DNA of 64,000 nucleotides from WTGJ01 sp965237765 (GCA_965237765.1 OZ250157.1:62001-126000); one strand, 5' to 3'. Shown: positions 31,001-41,274, counted from the stretch's first letter. The notes: generated by a model from the letters alone, not told the origin. Translations and numbers: made by a program.

Positions 31001-33559
31001 ATGCTCACGCCAATTTCATGGCTGCGTGATTACGTCGATATCGATATTCCCGCCGAGGCGCTAGCCGAGCGCCTGACGTTAGCCGGGCTGGAAGTCGCGC
31101 ATATACTCTATATCGGTCTTCCACAACAACAAATCGTCGGTATCCATCAGCCGCCCTCCGATCACCTCGTTTGGTCTCGTGAGAAGGTGTTGCTGGGCGC
31201 GGTGCACGAAGTCGAAAGACATCCGAACGCCGATCGCTTGGTCGTTGCGATTGTAGATATTGGTGCTGACGAGCCCATCCGCTGTGTCACCGGCGCCCCC
31301 AACCTCTTCGCATACGCCGGCCAAGGTCCACTCACAGAGCCGCTCTGGGTTGCCTGGGCGGGGCAAGGCGCCGAACTTTGGGATGGCCATAGCAACACAC
31401 CACGCCGCATGACGCTCAAAGGGCGCAAAATCCGCGGCATTTATAATGACAGCATGGTGTGTTCCGAGCGCGAGCTGGGCATTTCTGCTGAGCACGAGGG
31501 CATCCTCCTCATCGAAAATGATGGCCGCTATTGCGCCGGACAATCGCTACAGGATGTCCTGGGCGATATTCAGCTGGATATTGAGCTGACACCCAATTTG
31601 GCGCGCTGCTTGAGCATCCTCGGTGTGGCGCGGGAGGTCGCTGCCTTACTCGATCAACCGCTGCGCGAGCCGGATTACCAGGCGCAGATGGAAGGCGCCG
31701 CCATCGCTGGGCAGGTCGAGCTCGAAATTCGGCAACCAACGCTCAACCAGCGTTTCACCTTCGCCTTACTGCGCGAAACTCGGGTTCGCCCTTCTCCTTG
31801 GTGGTTGCAGTGGCGTCTCAAGTTGGTAGGGCAGCGCCCGATCAACAATATCGTGGACGTCACGAATTACATCACGCTGGAAATCGGGCAGCCGCTGCAC
31901 GCTTACGATTATGACCTGCTCGTCGAACGCGCCGGCGGCGAAATCCCGCAAATCCATACGCGCACCCCGAGTCCTGACGAACGCCTCACCACCTTGGATC
32001 AGCAAGAGCGGGAACTGGGTGAAAAACACATCTTGGTTTGTGATTCGGCCGGTGTCCTCGGCCTCGGTGGTGTCATTGGCGGCGCCTCGACGGCGATCCA
32101 TGACGAGACTCGTAACGTACTCCTCGAAGCGGCGAGCTGGAATTTCATCAACACCCGCCGCACCATGAACGCGCAGAAGCTGCATACCGCTGCTGGCGCG
32201 CGTTTCAGCCGCGGTGTGCACCCGGCCCTAGCTACACAGGGTGTGCTACGCGGCATCGAGCTGATGCGGCAGAGTGGCGATGGGCAAATTGCCGATGGCA
32301 TCATCGATGAATACCCCCTCTCTGCCCCAACCATCACGGTGAAAATGACCGCCCAAGAAGTGAAGCGCCTGCTCGGCATCACGCTCAGCGTGGCGGAAAT
32401 CGCTTCCATCTTGCGGCGTTTGCATTTCAAAACGCAACAGCTGGACGAAAATTCGCTAGAGGTTACGGTGCCTCCGCACCGCCTGGATATCAGCGACGAT
32501 GTGGTCATTGGCCAGGCAGACCTTGTGGAAGAAATCGCGCGTGTCTATGGCTACGATCGCCTGCCCAGCACCATCCTGGCGGACGCAATGCCGGAGCAAT
32601 GGGCAAATCACGAACTCCTCTGGGAAGAACGGACGCGTGATCTGCTGGTGAACTATGGCCTGCGCGAGAATATCGGTTATCGCTTCACCACGCCGGAACG
32701 CGAAGCTTCGCTGGTCGCCGCTGGGCAGCCTTCCCCTTTCGCTGCCACGGACTATGTACGTATCACCAACCCCATCGCCGCTGATAAGACCGTGTTACGC
32801 CGTTCGCTCCTGAGTGGCATGTTGATGCAATTGGCCGAGAATCGGCGTTGGCGGGATTCGCAACAGGTCTTCGAAATTGGGCCCGTCTTCTGCGCGCGGC
32901 CAGATGAACCGCTGCCTGACGAGGAAATCATCCTGGCGATCTTGCAATGCGGATTGCGCCCGCGCAGTGAATGGCTCGGCGAGAGTGATGATTCAATGCT
33001 GGATTTCTATGATATGAAAGGGCTCATTCACGCGCTGTTAACCGATTCGCATGTAACCGGTTGGGAAGAACGACGCAGCGAGCGGCCCACATATCACCCC
33101 GGCCGCGCGGTGGATATCTGGCTGGCCGGCGATCGCGTGGCAAGCTACGGTGAACTGCATCCAATTGTCGCGCGCAATTTCGCGCTGGCGGATGTGACGG
33201 TTCTCGCGGCTGAATTGAAGCTGGCCGCCTTACAAAATGCCGCAAAGGTCAACTTCGCCGTCCGAGCATTGCCCTCAACGCCGCCGGTGCTGCAAGATAT
33301 CGCCCTCATCGTACCGGTGCGGACCACGCACAACGATCTGGCGCGGGTCATCTCCCACGCGGGTGGCGCCATTTTGCGAGAGTTGCGCTGCTTCGATGTC
33401 TATTCCGGTCCGCCCATCCCCGTTGGGTATAAAAGCCTGGCTTTCAAACTAACCTATCAAGCAGACGGGCGCACGCTCACTGATAAGGAAGTGGCGCGGG
33501 TGCACCGCAAAATCGTGCGGGCGGCCGAGCGCGAATTGGGCGCTAGCTTACGCGCTTAA
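31001..33559 (+). CDS. pheT: Phenylalanine-tRNA ligase beta subunit
   Basis: An 852-residue partner of PheS with editing activity. Domain order: N-terminal strand MLTPISWLRDYVDIDIP, EMAP/tRNA-binding domain (LLGAVHEVERHPNADRLVV split), B3/B4 editing domain (NIVDVTNYITLEIGQPLHAYD in part), B5 domain, catalytic-like core (VEEIARVYGYDRLP) and a C-terminal anticodon-binding FDX domain (LQDIALIVP to GASLRA). GGAGGAA lies before the ATG. It ends close to the convergent O-methyltransferase gene. Confidence 0.97.
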   Translation: MLTPISWLRDYVDIDIPAEALAERLTLAGLEVAHILYIGLPQQQIVGIHQPPSDHLVWSREKVLLGAVHEVERHPNADRLVVAIVDIGADEPIRCVTGAPNLFAYAGQGPLTEPLWVAWAGQGAELWDGHSNTPRRMTLKGRKIRGIYNDSMVCSERELGISAEHEGILLIENDGRYCAGQSLQDVLGDIQLDIELTPNLARCLSILGVAREVAALLDQPLREPDYQAQMEGAAIAGQVELEIRQPTLNQRFTFALLRETRVRPSPWWLQWRLKLVGQRPINNIVDVTNYITLEIGQPLHAYDYDLLVERAGGEIPQIHTRTPSPDERLTTLDQQERELGEKHILVCDSAGVLGLGGVIGGASTAIHDETRNVLLEAASWNFINTRRTMNAQKLHTAAGARFSRGVHPALATQGVLRGIELMRQSGDGQIADGIIDEYPLSAPTITVKMTAQEVKRLLGITLSVAEIASILRRLHFKTQQLDENSLEVTVPPHRLDISDDVVIGQADLVEEIARVYGYDRLPSTILADAMPEQWANHELLWEERTRDLLVNYGLRENIGYRFTTPEREASLVAAGQPSPFAATDYVRITNPIAADKTVLRRSLLSGMLMQLAENRRWRDSQQVFEIGPVFCARPDEPLPDEEIILAILQCGLRPRSEWLGESDDSMLDFYDMKGLIHALLTDSHVTGWEERRSERPTYHPGRAVDIWLAGDRVASYGELHPIVARNFALADVTVLAAELKLAALQNAAKVNFAVRALPSTPPVLQDIALIVPVRTTHNDLARVISHAGGAILRELRCFDVYSGPPIPVGYKSLAFKLTYQADGRTLTDKEVARVHRKIVRAAERELGASLRA

Positions 33560-33565
33560 AGAAAC

Positions 33566-34204
33566 CTAACGCCGTATCGCTACCGCGAGCCCGTCGCCCA
33601 CCGCAAACAAGTGACTCTCCAGGCGCTCGTCTTCGGCCAGGGCATTGTTGAAGACGGCGAGCGCCAGGTTGTCTTCACCTTCTGGCTCGATGACAGCACC
33701 GCGCCGTAGCGCGTTGTGTGCGCAAACGACCCCGCCCGCCCGCAAGTTAGCGATCGACCAGTCGAGATATTGCGGGTAACTCACCTTATCGGCGTCGATG
33801 AAGATGAAATCGTGCGGCCCGGCGGCTTCCAGCGATTGCAGGTTCTCCCTGGCGTCACCGACCAAGATTTTCACACGCTCACTCACCCCTGCTCGCTCGA
33901 AAGAGGAGCGCGCCACAGCGGCATGTTTGGAGTCGATTTCGAGCGTATAAATTCGGCCGTCGGTCGGCAGCGCGCGCGCCAGCCAGATACCGCTATAGCC
34001 GCCAAGTGTACCTATTTCGACGACCCGCCGTGCTCCTATGAGTAGCATGAGCATTTGCAACAGCCGGCCTTCGTGCGGCTGCACGCTGATCGGTGGCAGT
34101 TCCTGCTCACGACATTGCGACTTCACCCATTGTAGGGTTTCGTCTTCCGGCGCGAATAACCGATTCACATATTCATTGATCTCTGCACGTTTTTCTTCGT
34201 TCAT
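33566..34204 (-). CDS. Class I SAM-dependent O-methyltransferase
   Basis: A 212-residue protein of the catechol/caffeoyl-CoA O-methyltransferase family. It has VVEIGTLGGYSGIWLARAL (SAM-binding motif I), LEIDSKHAAVAR, and the metal-binding FIFIDADKVSYPQYLDW with the later HNALRRG. Acceptor unknown. Its ATG overlaps the rnz stop by four bases, so the pair is probably cotranscribed. Confidence 0.9.
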   Translation of the reverse strand: MNEEKRAEINEYVNRLFAPEDETLQWVKSQCREQELPPISVQPHEGRLLQMLMLLIGARRVVEIGTLGGYSGIWLARALPTDGRIYTLEIDSKHAAVARSSFERAGVSERVKILVGDARENLQSLEAAGPHDFIFIDADKVSYPQYLDWSIANLRAGGVVCAHNALRRGAVIEPEGEDNLALAVFNNALAEDERLESHLFAVGDGLAVAIRR

Positions 34205-35160
34205 CGGCCTTCTTTCCCTTCTGGTATCTTCCGGCTCATCTCGCCGCCTCGTTTGACGATGTAATGGTCCAAATCCCGTGCCAGCCGCGCCTCCGGGAAG
34301 ATGGCGCGCGCCTCCGCAAGGATATCCCGTTCACGGTAGCGTCGCGAGATATGCGTGAGGATTAGGTTACGGGCGCCCGCATCCAGCGCCAGTTGCGCCG
34401 CGCGCCGCGCCGTAGTATGCCCATATTGACGCGCATCCGTTGCTTGTTCCTCTAAGAAAGTGGCCTCGCTGACGAGCAAATCTGCCTCCTTCGCCGCCTC
34501 GCGAAGCGCGTCACTGCTTTCGCCGTCGCCACTAAAGACGATCTTCACACCTGTCTCCGTTGGCCCCAGCACATCATCAGGTTCTACCTTTCGACCATCA
34601 GCAAGCGTAATGCTTTCACCGAGCACGAGCTGGCGTCGCTCTGGCCCGGCCGGCACTCCAAGCGCCGTCGCCCGTTGGACTAGGAAGGGCCGGTACGCCC
34701 GCTCCTGGAAGACATAGCCGAAATTGCCGCGACCGCGGTGTTTGGCCGGGAAGGCGCTGATATGAAATTTAGCGCTTTCCCAAATTACACCCGGCGCGAT
34801 ATCGATGAGGCGAATGTCAATTTGAGTCCGGCCCGCATCGAGCACGACACCAAAAAGCAACCGTTCCACCCGATTCAGGGTGTGGCGGCCGCCGTAAACC
34901 TCCAACCGCTCGACGCCCTCCCAGCGCGATAACGTCGAGACGAGCCCGCCGAGACCGAGAATGTGATCCAGGTGCGCATGCGTGAGCAAGATTCGATCCA
35001 AACGTTTGAAACCAATACCGCTGCGCAAAATTTGCCGCTGCGTTCCCTCGCCGCAATCCAAAAGGAACCGTTTGTCACCCGCCAGAATTGCGTGCGCGCT
35101 GAGGTTGCGGTGGATGGAGGGCGCTGCCGCCGAGGTGCCCAGGAAAACAATCTCAAACAC
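34201..35160 (-). CDS. rnz: Ribonuclease Z
   Basis: A tRNA 3'-end processing endonuclease, 319 residues, metallo-beta-lactamase fold. It has FLGTSAAAPSIHRNLSA, LLDCGEGTQRQILR, the zinc motif THAHLDHILGL, the exosite-like loop in the middle, VFSGDGESSDAL, the AxDxGHT-like YGHTTARRAAQ and the final His in LILTHISRRY. The gene matters especially here because neither tRNA in the window encodes CCA. Confidence 0.93.
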   Translation of the reverse strand: MFEIVFLGTSAAAPSIHRNLSAHAILAGDKRFLLDCGEGTQRQILRSGIGFKRLDRILLTHAHLDHILGLGGLVSTLSRWEGVERLEVYGGRHTLNRVERLLFGVVLDAGRTQIDIRLIDIAPGVIWESAKFHISAFPAKHRGRGNFGYVFQERAYRPFLVQRATALGVPAGPERRQLVLGESITLADGRKVEPDDVLGPTETGVKIVFSGDGESSDALREAAKEADLLVSEATFLEEQATDARQYGHTTARRAAQLALDAGARNLILTHISRRYRERDILAEARAIFPEARLARDLDHYIVKRGGEMSRKIPEGKEGR

Positions 35161-35192
35161 GCGCGACCACTAAGTCTCCCGCCGCCAAGCGC

Positions 35193-37277
35193 TCAGCCAT
35201 CAGGAGCTACCCTTCCTGCCACCTGGATATCGGGTAGGAGCAAATAATCGCCGAGCACGGTCGTTCCGTCATCACGATCATAGACTGGCATACGGTCGCC
35301 GGTGTCCTTGGAATATGCGCCGAGTAAGAGGCGATAATCGCCAGGCGGCGTAGTTTCTGGCAAATATAATTGCACTCGGTGCACCCAGATATCGCGCGCT
35401 TCCAAGGATTCAGGAGCCACGCTCACCGTATCTGCTTGAGCAGTGATTTGCGCCAAATCCGCTTCGTTGAAGACCAGATGCAAGTAGATACGGATGTCCT
35501 CTGGCACACCGCCATCCACGCGCCAGAAGAAATCGATGGGCAAGTTGCTGCCGGGCGCATAGGGGCCCTCTGCCACGAATTCATAGCCAAGGAAAGTCAG
35601 GTTACCGCCATAACGTATCGCGGGCGCCACGGTCCTTTCTTGCTCACGCGGATAACGCAAAGGCCGCGTGGTCGTGAATCCGCCCAACTTCGTGGCGAGA
35701 GGATCGAACACATCGAATTGGATAGCCTGTTTCGTCAGTGGGAAGCCCAACTCAGCGCCTATCTCACGAAATTCTCCTCGCTCCACCAACCATTCCTGAA
35801 ACCAGCTGGGCGACGCTTCAAGCGCATCTGTTTCTGTGAGCAGGTACTGTTGACGCTCGCCGCCACCAATGAGCACCAAACCCTGACGGCAATCCGCAAA
35901 GCGAATCGGTAGGTCGTTTTCAGTCAACATCAACTGCAAAATATCGGCATCATTCAGACGTTGTGGCGCGCTGCTGGAGGGTACCGCGCAAACGACGGAG
36001 GGAATCTCGCGTGCGCTCGTGTCAAGATGCCGGGCCAAAACTTGCAAGGTGCGATGGAAGGCCTCACTTCGCCCGAGCGCGGCTGGCCAGGTGCTGAATA
36101 GATCCTGCCGCGTGATAAAGAAAAGGATTAATACCAGCGCCGAAGAAGCAATGTACCCAATGATCGTCGGCCCACCCCGCGCCGCGAGCCAACGCCAGCT
36201 AGCTACTACGCCTGTGCCGAAAAGGATCGTCAAGATGGGCAACAACGGGGCAAAAGCCAGGAAATCTGGCCCATTTGGAGCTAACAACCCCGGGATCGCC
36301 AGCACCGCGCTCATCAGAAGGAGTATTCGGGCGTTCGGTTCGCGCCAGCGGCGCAACATGACGAGAAGGCCGACCAGGGTAAGCATCGCCGATAGCGGGT
36401 CAAAGAGGGGCCGGCCGGGGATGTTGATCGTTACATCCTCAGCGCCATGCAGGAAAAAACCAGCAATATTGGTGATGATTTGGGGTAAATTCAGCGCGGC
36501 GCGCCAGTCGCCCGCTTGTATTGGCAGCCAACGTGCGACGCCGGCCAGGGTTGGGTCCTGGAATGTTGAGATGGCGTTTGGCAAGGCAATGATCGTCAGC
36601 ATGACCAGCGCGAAAAGCCAATAGGGCCAAGAACTTCGTATGTGCTCCCTTTGGCGACGGAAGCTGATGAGCAAATAAAGCGCGCATCCCAGCGTCAAGT
36701 TGAACGCACTGGGGTGTAAATAGAGGCTGAAGCCGACCGTGGCACTCAGAAAGAAGAGGCGGATTCGATTGGGCGCACTGTGCTGCATTCTGGCATCAGG
36801 CGATATTTTGCGGCGCGTCAATAAGAGCATCGTAGCTAGGACGGGTAACGCCAACAGACTCTCGCGTCCGATATTGCGGCTGAGCAGTACAGGCACGAAT
36901 CCCAACCCCCAAGCGGCAACTGCAAAGAGTGCCGCAGCGCGTCCACCCAAGCGATTTACCAACGCAAACAGAAAAGCCATCGTGAGGGCGGCTGCCCAGA
37001 GTGCGACAAGATGATAGCCAAGCGTAGGGTGCTGAAAGAAAAGCTGTATAGGCGCCACCAGGCCGTGATAGAGACTCTCGCGGCCCATGCCCGTGTCTAT
37101 TACATAGAAAACGCGGATATCGCCCTGTTGGATGCTCTTGACGATGCGGATGTCGGTAATTTCACCATCGTGCAGGCCCATGGGTCGGCGCAACCGCTCA
37201 GCATTGCGCAACCAGATGCCCATGAGCATCAGTAGCAGCAACAAGGTCAGGGCTGATCCACGCGAAATACGGGACAT
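35193..37277 (-). CDS. GT39/PMT-like polytopic glycosyltransferase
   Basis: A 694-residue membrane protein with about ten to twelve helices in the first 440 residues, followed by a soluble extracytoplasmic domain with a jelly-roll-like feel (GGNLTFLGYEFVAEGPYAPG, then VHRVQLYLPETTPPGDYRL). An acidic motif after the first helix (LHDGEITDIRIV) fits the catalytic Asp/Glu loop of GT-C enzymes of the dolichol-phosphate mannosyltransferase type. The likely role is transferring sugars to a lipid or protein at the cell surface. Donor and acceptor are unknown. Confidence 0.7.
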   Translation of the reverse strand: MSRISRGSALTLLLLLMLMGIWLRNAERLRRPMGLHDGEITDIRIVKSIQQGDIRVFYVIDTGMGRESLYHGLVAPIQLFFQHPTLGYHLVALWAAALTMAFLFALVNRLGGRAAALFAVAAWGLGFVPVLLSRNIGRESLLALPVLATMLLLTRRKISPDARMQHSAPNRIRLFFLSATVGFSLYLHPSAFNLTLGCALYLLISFRRQREHIRSSWPYWLFALVMLTIIALPNAISTFQDPTLAGVARWLPIQAGDWRAALNLPQIITNIAGFFLHGAEDVTINIPGRPLFDPLSAMLTLVGLLVMLRRWREPNARILLLMSAVLAIPGLLAPNGPDFLAFAPLLPILTILFGTGVVASWRWLAARGGPTIIGYIASSALVLILFFITRQDLFSTWPAALGRSEAFHRTLQVLARHLDTSAREIPSVVCAVPSSSAPQRLNDADILQLMLTENDLPIRFADCRQGLVLIGGGERQQYLLTETDALEASPSWFQEWLVERGEFREIGAELGFPLTKQAIQFDVFDPLATKLGGFTTTRPLRYPREQERTVAPAIRYGGNLTFLGYEFVAEGPYAPGSNLPIDFFWRVDGGVPEDIRIYLHLVFNEADLAQITAQADTVSVAPESLEARDIWVHRVQLYLPETTPPGDYRLLLGAYSKDTGDRMPVYDRDDGTTVLGDYLLLPDIQVAGRVAPDG

Positions 37278-37748
37278 TTATTGCGACACGAGCGCCGCGC
37301 TGAGCGCCAAGATGAGCGTAGCCAGGACGAATTGCACCCTCGGTATCCGCCTTTCCCATCGCAGCAATCGTTCGAGCGCTACCACCTCCTCGCTTAAAAC
37401 GCTTTGACGTCGCAACGGTTCCACGACACTACTCAACAGAATCACCAGCAGAATCATAAAGCCTATGCTGATATGCTTCAACAACAATAGCTGTGACCAG
37501 CGATTGTTAAAAGAAAGCCAACCAGTATAATGTATGTCCTGCGTCATCAGGTAAACGCCCGTCAGTAGCAGCACGCCAAAGCAGATGTTTTGTAGCAGCA
37601 TCAAGCGCCGCCGTAGCTGCCCTTCGACCGATGCATAACCCTCCAACCGCTTTAGCGCCGGCGTATATAGCATCCCCCATGAGAATAGCGTGCCCACCCA
37701 GACGATCGCCGCCAACAAATGCGCGGTGATGCTAAGGACAGGCAACAT
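37278..37748 (-). CDS. CopD/DUF2269-like four-helix membrane protein
   Basis: A 156-residue membrane protein with about four helices. It starts MLPVLSITAHLLAAIVWVG, where the His and the VWVGTLFSW pattern resemble the CopD/DUF2269 family. A second His lies in LLLLKHISIGFMI. Such proteins may bind haem or metal. The ATG at 37748 overlaps the end of the glycosidase-like gene upstream; its stop touches the glycosyltransferase gene downstream. Confidence 0.65.
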   Translation of the reverse strand: MLPVLSITAHLLAAIVWVGTLFSWGMLYTPALKRLEGYASVEGQLRRRLMLLQNICFGVLLLTGVYLMTQDIHYTGWLSFNNRWSQLLLLKHISIGFMILLVILLSSVVEPLRRQSVLSEEVVALERLLRWERRIPRVQFVLATLILALSAALVSQ

Positions 37749-38934
37749 CGTCGCATACTTTGGGCATATCCTGGAGCGCATAGAAGCCGGGCGTCAGAAC
37801 CGCCACTTTCGGATCACCCATAAAGCGAATCAGCGACCACCAGAATTGTTCATCATCAGGCGTCCAACCCGGATAGGCGCTATAAATCAGCGACATCAAC
37901 CCCACCCATGGGCGCCAATTCTCGGCAGCGTAAGCGAAGGCGCGGCGCAAGTATTCCGCCTGCGTCAACTCGTCTACAGCAAACCACGCCATTTGTGATT
38001 CTGGGCGCGGGTCCGTCGTCCAACCCATTTCCAGGATGGCCATCTGTCGCGCCGAATCACCTTCCTCTACCATAATGCGCCGCAAATCTTCGATGCGCCG
38101 GAAGCTAGCCCAACGGCCTCTGTTCGTAAATTGCTCAGCATCATCAGGCGAGAATTCCGGCGCCGCAAAACCCACTGCATGGGCGCCTACCACATCCACA
38201 TATCGTTGAAAATCGCCCGCATATAACTGACGGAAATAGACATCGTCTGCGATAGCCAATGCCGGGTCATTCGTACCTGTCGGGGCCAAGCCTGCGGAGA
38301 TGATGATGGCCGCCTCATCCTGCTCGCGAATTGCCTCACTACAGACTCGTAGCAGCTCAATATAATCCGCCGCCGAGACCGGTCGTCCGCCCCATTCGCG
38401 CACGAGGTTTGGCTCGTTCCAAATCTGGTAACCAGCTACCTGACCTGCGTAGCGCTTAGCAATGGCGCCGCAATATTCGCCCCAAGCCGGCAAATACTTT
38501 GCGGCAGGCGGCGTATCCACAATTTCTTCTTCGATGTATTCCAATTGTCGCGGCGGTTGCGCCCAAACCGGAACGCTTCCAAGGCGAACGATGAGCCCCA
38601 AACCCTTCTCGGCTGCTTCCTCCACAATTTCATCCCCACGCTCAAAATGCCATTCGTCCGGCCTTGGCTGGATGTCCCGCCAGGCGAAGACCTGTTTCAC
38701 GTGTGTGAACTGGGCCTTACTCAGCCAATACAAGGCGAGAGATGCGGCGTAATCATCCCACCAGAGGAAGGCTTGCATGCCGTAACTGAGAGAAGGGAAA
38801 GGGGCATCACGAATGGCGCTAGCGCGGAACGGGTCCTCCGAAATTGGGTTTTGACGCTGCCCCCACCAGATTGCGCCAACCGCGATGATCGTCGCCGCGA
38901 ACGTGAGACTCAACCGCGCCGCGCCGCGCCGCAT
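37732..38934 (-). CDS. Membrane-anchored clan-A glycosidase-like protein (copy 1)
   Basis: A 400-residue protein with an N-terminal anchor helix and a TIM-barrel domain similar to GH39/GH5-type proteins. The acid/base Glu is in YQIWNEPNLVREWGG and a candidate nucleophile in ILEMGWTTD. Other blocks, FAWRDIQPRPDEWHFE and PAWGEYCGAIAKRYAGQV, match the general clan layout. It is adjacent to a second protein of the same architecture and to a glycosyltransferase, pointing to a surface glycan. The substrate is not predictable. Confidence 0.75.
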   Translation of the reverse strand: MRRGAARLSLTFAATIIAVGAIWWGQRQNPISEDPFRASAIRDAPFPSLSYGMQAFLWWDDYAASLALYWLSKAQFTHVKQVFAWRDIQPRPDEWHFERGDEIVEEAAEKGLGLIVRLGSVPVWAQPPRQLEYIEEEIVDTPPAAKYLPAWGEYCGAIAKRYAGQVAGYQIWNEPNLVREWGGRPVSAADYIELLRVCSEAIREQDEAAIIISAGLAPTGTNDPALAIADDVYFRQLYAGDFQRYVDVVGAHAVGFAAPEFSPDDAEQFTNRGRWASFRRIEDLRRIMVEEGDSARQMAILEMGWTTDPRPESQMAWFAVDELTQAEYLRRAFAYAAENWRPWVGLMSLIYSAYPGWTPDDEQFWWSLIRFMGDPKVAVLTPGFYALQDMPKVCDDVACP

Positions 38935-40404
38935 CTAATAGCCTGCGCGCTCGCGAAATTCTTTCATCCACTCCCCAACGGCGCCATAAGCCGGCCGATG
39001 CTGCCAATTGGGGCCGATCAACGAATAGATGACATTGTCGTTATTCGGATTCCAACCCGCCTGCGGCCCATAGTTTAGATTCCAGATGAAGGCCAGCCAG
39101 ACTGTGCCCCAATCTTCCATCAACTCTAGCGATTCGACAATCCAATCACGCTGTTCAATTAGGCTGTTGTCAAAAGCAAAAGCGTGGCTATCCGGGCTTC
39201 CCTGCAAACCCTCGCTCGACGCCCAGCCAAATTCGGTGATGCAAAGTTTCTTGTCGCTCCCCCTCATGGCGATGCGCTGGGCGTACCCTTGCACGGTGCT
39301 ATAAAAGCTCCAGCTATGGTGCGGGTTATCAAAGGGTCCGCGGAAACTGGCCGTCGGGTCATTGCCGGCCCGGTCATGGGGAACACTGGGGCCAAGGTTG
39401 TAACCATTCAGGTGCACGCCAACGCAATCCGTATAATCTAGCATCCCTGCATCCAGCATCGCATCTAAGTAGGCGAAATCATCGATAGCTGTGATGATCC
39501 CATCTTGCGTCCAACCGCCAGAAGTCGACGGCGCGCCGCTGATCACGATGATGCCACGGTCACGAGCCTTGATGTTGAAATAGCTGAGCTGCAAAAGGCG
39601 CACATAATCGCTAGCGTTGATACCGCGCGTGGAGGTCCATTCGCGGTCCAGATTCTGTTCGTTCCAGACTTCAATGGCGTGGATCTGGCCGGGGAAGCGC
39701 TCGAGCATGGCGACGAGGAATTTGATGAAATCTTGCGGATCGGCGGGTGGGCCATCACGTGTCAAATCTATCCCCGGCTCGCGCGCCCAGTGCGGAGTCG
39801 TAACCATCGAGAGCATGATCTTGACATCGAAATCCGCCGCCTCTTTGATGGCGATATCCAGCTGCGTCCAATCGTATTGGCCGGGCGCAGGTTCTATCTC
39901 ATCCCAACGCACCTGTAACTTGAACCAACGCATGTGCAAATTGTTGCGCACATCGTTCATCCAAGTATCCATATTGTCGTAACTGATCTGCACCTGGATG
40001 CCAACATCATAGCGCTCATGCTCGGAAGGAAGGGGGGTCGCATCAGGGTTGGCGCCGGTACCCTGGCTCAAATCTCCAATTATGGCGAATGGTAAACCGC
40101 CCGGTTCCGGTGTGAGAATTCCGGGAGATGGTAAGGTGGAGGCAATTCCGACGGTCGGCGCGGCACCATCTTCAGCAGGAGCTACAGGCAGGTCCGGTTC
40201 GACGAAAGGCAAAGCCAGTGTGTTGCCTCCTTCGGTCGAAGGAAAAACCAAACCGTAGGTGGCAAAAATTGCGAAAAAGGTCACACCGCCCATTAGGACA
40301 GTCAATAGCGTCCAGATGAGCGCAAATTCACGCAAGTGTCGTTGCTGCTGTCGCGCGCTGATTGTCACGTTTCTGCTCCGAATTCCTTCCCACCATTGTA
40401 GCAA
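38935..40404 (-). CDS. Membrane-anchored clan-A glycosidase-like protein (copy 2)
   Basis: A 489-residue paralogue of the neighbouring gene. It has a cytoplasmic N-terminus, one helix (FALIWTLLTVLMGGVTFFAIF split), a Pro-rich linker and the barrel. The acid/base region reads IEVWNEQNLDREWTS and the nucleophile region LCITEFGWASSEG. The motif is WNEQ in place of WNEP. It directly abuts copy 1 (stop and start adjacent), so the two probably arose by duplication and are made together. Confidence 0.75.
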   Translation of the reverse strand: MLQWWEGIRSRNVTISARQQQRHLREFALIWTLLTVLMGGVTFFAIFATYGLVFPSTEGGNTLALPFVEPDLPVAPAEDGAAPTVGIASTLPSPGILTPEPGGLPFAIIGDLSQGTGANPDATPLPSEHERYDVGIQVQISYDNMDTWMNDVRNNLHMRWFKLQVRWDEIEPAPGQYDWTQLDIAIKEAADFDVKIMLSMVTTPHWAREPGIDLTRDGPPADPQDFIKFLVAMLERFPGQIHAIEVWNEQNLDREWTSTRGINASDYVRLLQLSYFNIKARDRGIIVISGAPSTSGGWTQDGIITAIDDFAYLDAMLDAGMLDYTDCVGVHLNGYNLGPSVPHDRAGNDPTASFRGPFDNPHHSWSFYSTVQGYAQRIAMRGSDKKLCITEFGWASSEGLQGSPDSHAFAFDNSLIEQRDWIVESLELMEDWGTVWLAFIWNLNYGPQAGWNPNNDNVIYSLIGPNWQHRPAYGAVGEWMKEFRERAGY

Positions 40405-40496
40405 AATAATGTCAGCGCATGTCAGGTTGATCCTGGCAACTTTGGCTCTTCTGCGGCTGCGCTATGCTAGTGGTCGTCGTCCAGTAAGAGGTTCAC

Positions 40497-41273
40497 ATGC
40501 CCAGCCATTACGCCACCATTGCCCGCTATTACGACGCCCTCAATGCCGACCAGGTGGATGACATTCCGCTCTACCTGGAGCTGGCGGGAACGGCCTCCGG
40601 CACTGTGCTGGATGTCGGTTGCGGCAGCGGCCGAATCCTATTCCCACTCCTTGCGGCTGGGCACGAAGCGCATGGCATTGAGCTAGAGACAGCGATGTTG
40701 GGATTGGCGGAAGAACGCGCCAGGTCGCTCTCTGCCGCGGCGCGAGCGCGCCTTTCACTCCACCACGGAAATGCCACCCAATATGCTTTCCCCACACGCT
40801 ACTCTCTGATTTTACTCTCTTACAACATGTTGATGCATTTTCATGAAACGGCAACGCAACTCATTTTGCTGCAACATTTGCGTCGAATTGCTCACCCGCA
40901 CGCTCGCCTCATCATCGACCTACCCCACCCTGGCGAGGCTTTCGCCAGCCAAGATCCAGATTCCCTCCAACACGAACGCGATATCATCGACCCTGATAGC
41001 GGAAATCTCATCCAGGTATTCTCACGCAGCCGCCTCGATCTAAGCGCCCAGCTGCTCGATGTGACTTGGACCTACGACGAAATCGCCGCCGCCGGATGCC
41101 TCAGACGAATGGTCGCCAAACAACGCTTGCGCTATTTCACGAGAGCCGAGCTGAGTCTCTTGCTGCAAATCAGCGGTTGGGAAGTGCGAGATGTGTATGG
41201 CGATTATGACCGGCGGCCCTATGAAGATGGTTGCGAGCGCCTGCTCGCTATTGTTGATCTGCGGCAACCATAA
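40497..41273 (+). CDS. Class I SAM-dependent methyltransferase
   Basis: A 258-residue methyltransferase with motif I VLDVGCGSGRILFPLL, the acidic GIELETAML loop and a Met-rich helix-strand (LILLSYNMLMHF). The layout resembles ubiquinone/menaquinone-type or small-molecule methyltransferases. Acceptor unknown. It is a lone plus-strand gene between minus-strand envelope genes; a strong palindrome follows its stop. Confidence 0.85.
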   Translation: MPSHYATIARYYDALNADQVDDIPLYLELAGTASGTVLDVGCGSGRILFPLLAAGHEAHGIELETAMLGLAEERARSLSAAARARLSLHHGNATQYAFPTRYSLILLSYNMLMHFHETATQLILLQHLRRIAHPHARLIIDLPHPGEAFASQDPDSLQHERDIIDPDSGNLIQVFSRSRLDLSAQLLDVTWTYDEIAAAGCLRRMVAKQRLRYFTRAELSLLLQISGWEVRDVYGDYDRRPYEDGCERLLAIVDLRQP

Positions 41274-41274
41274 G

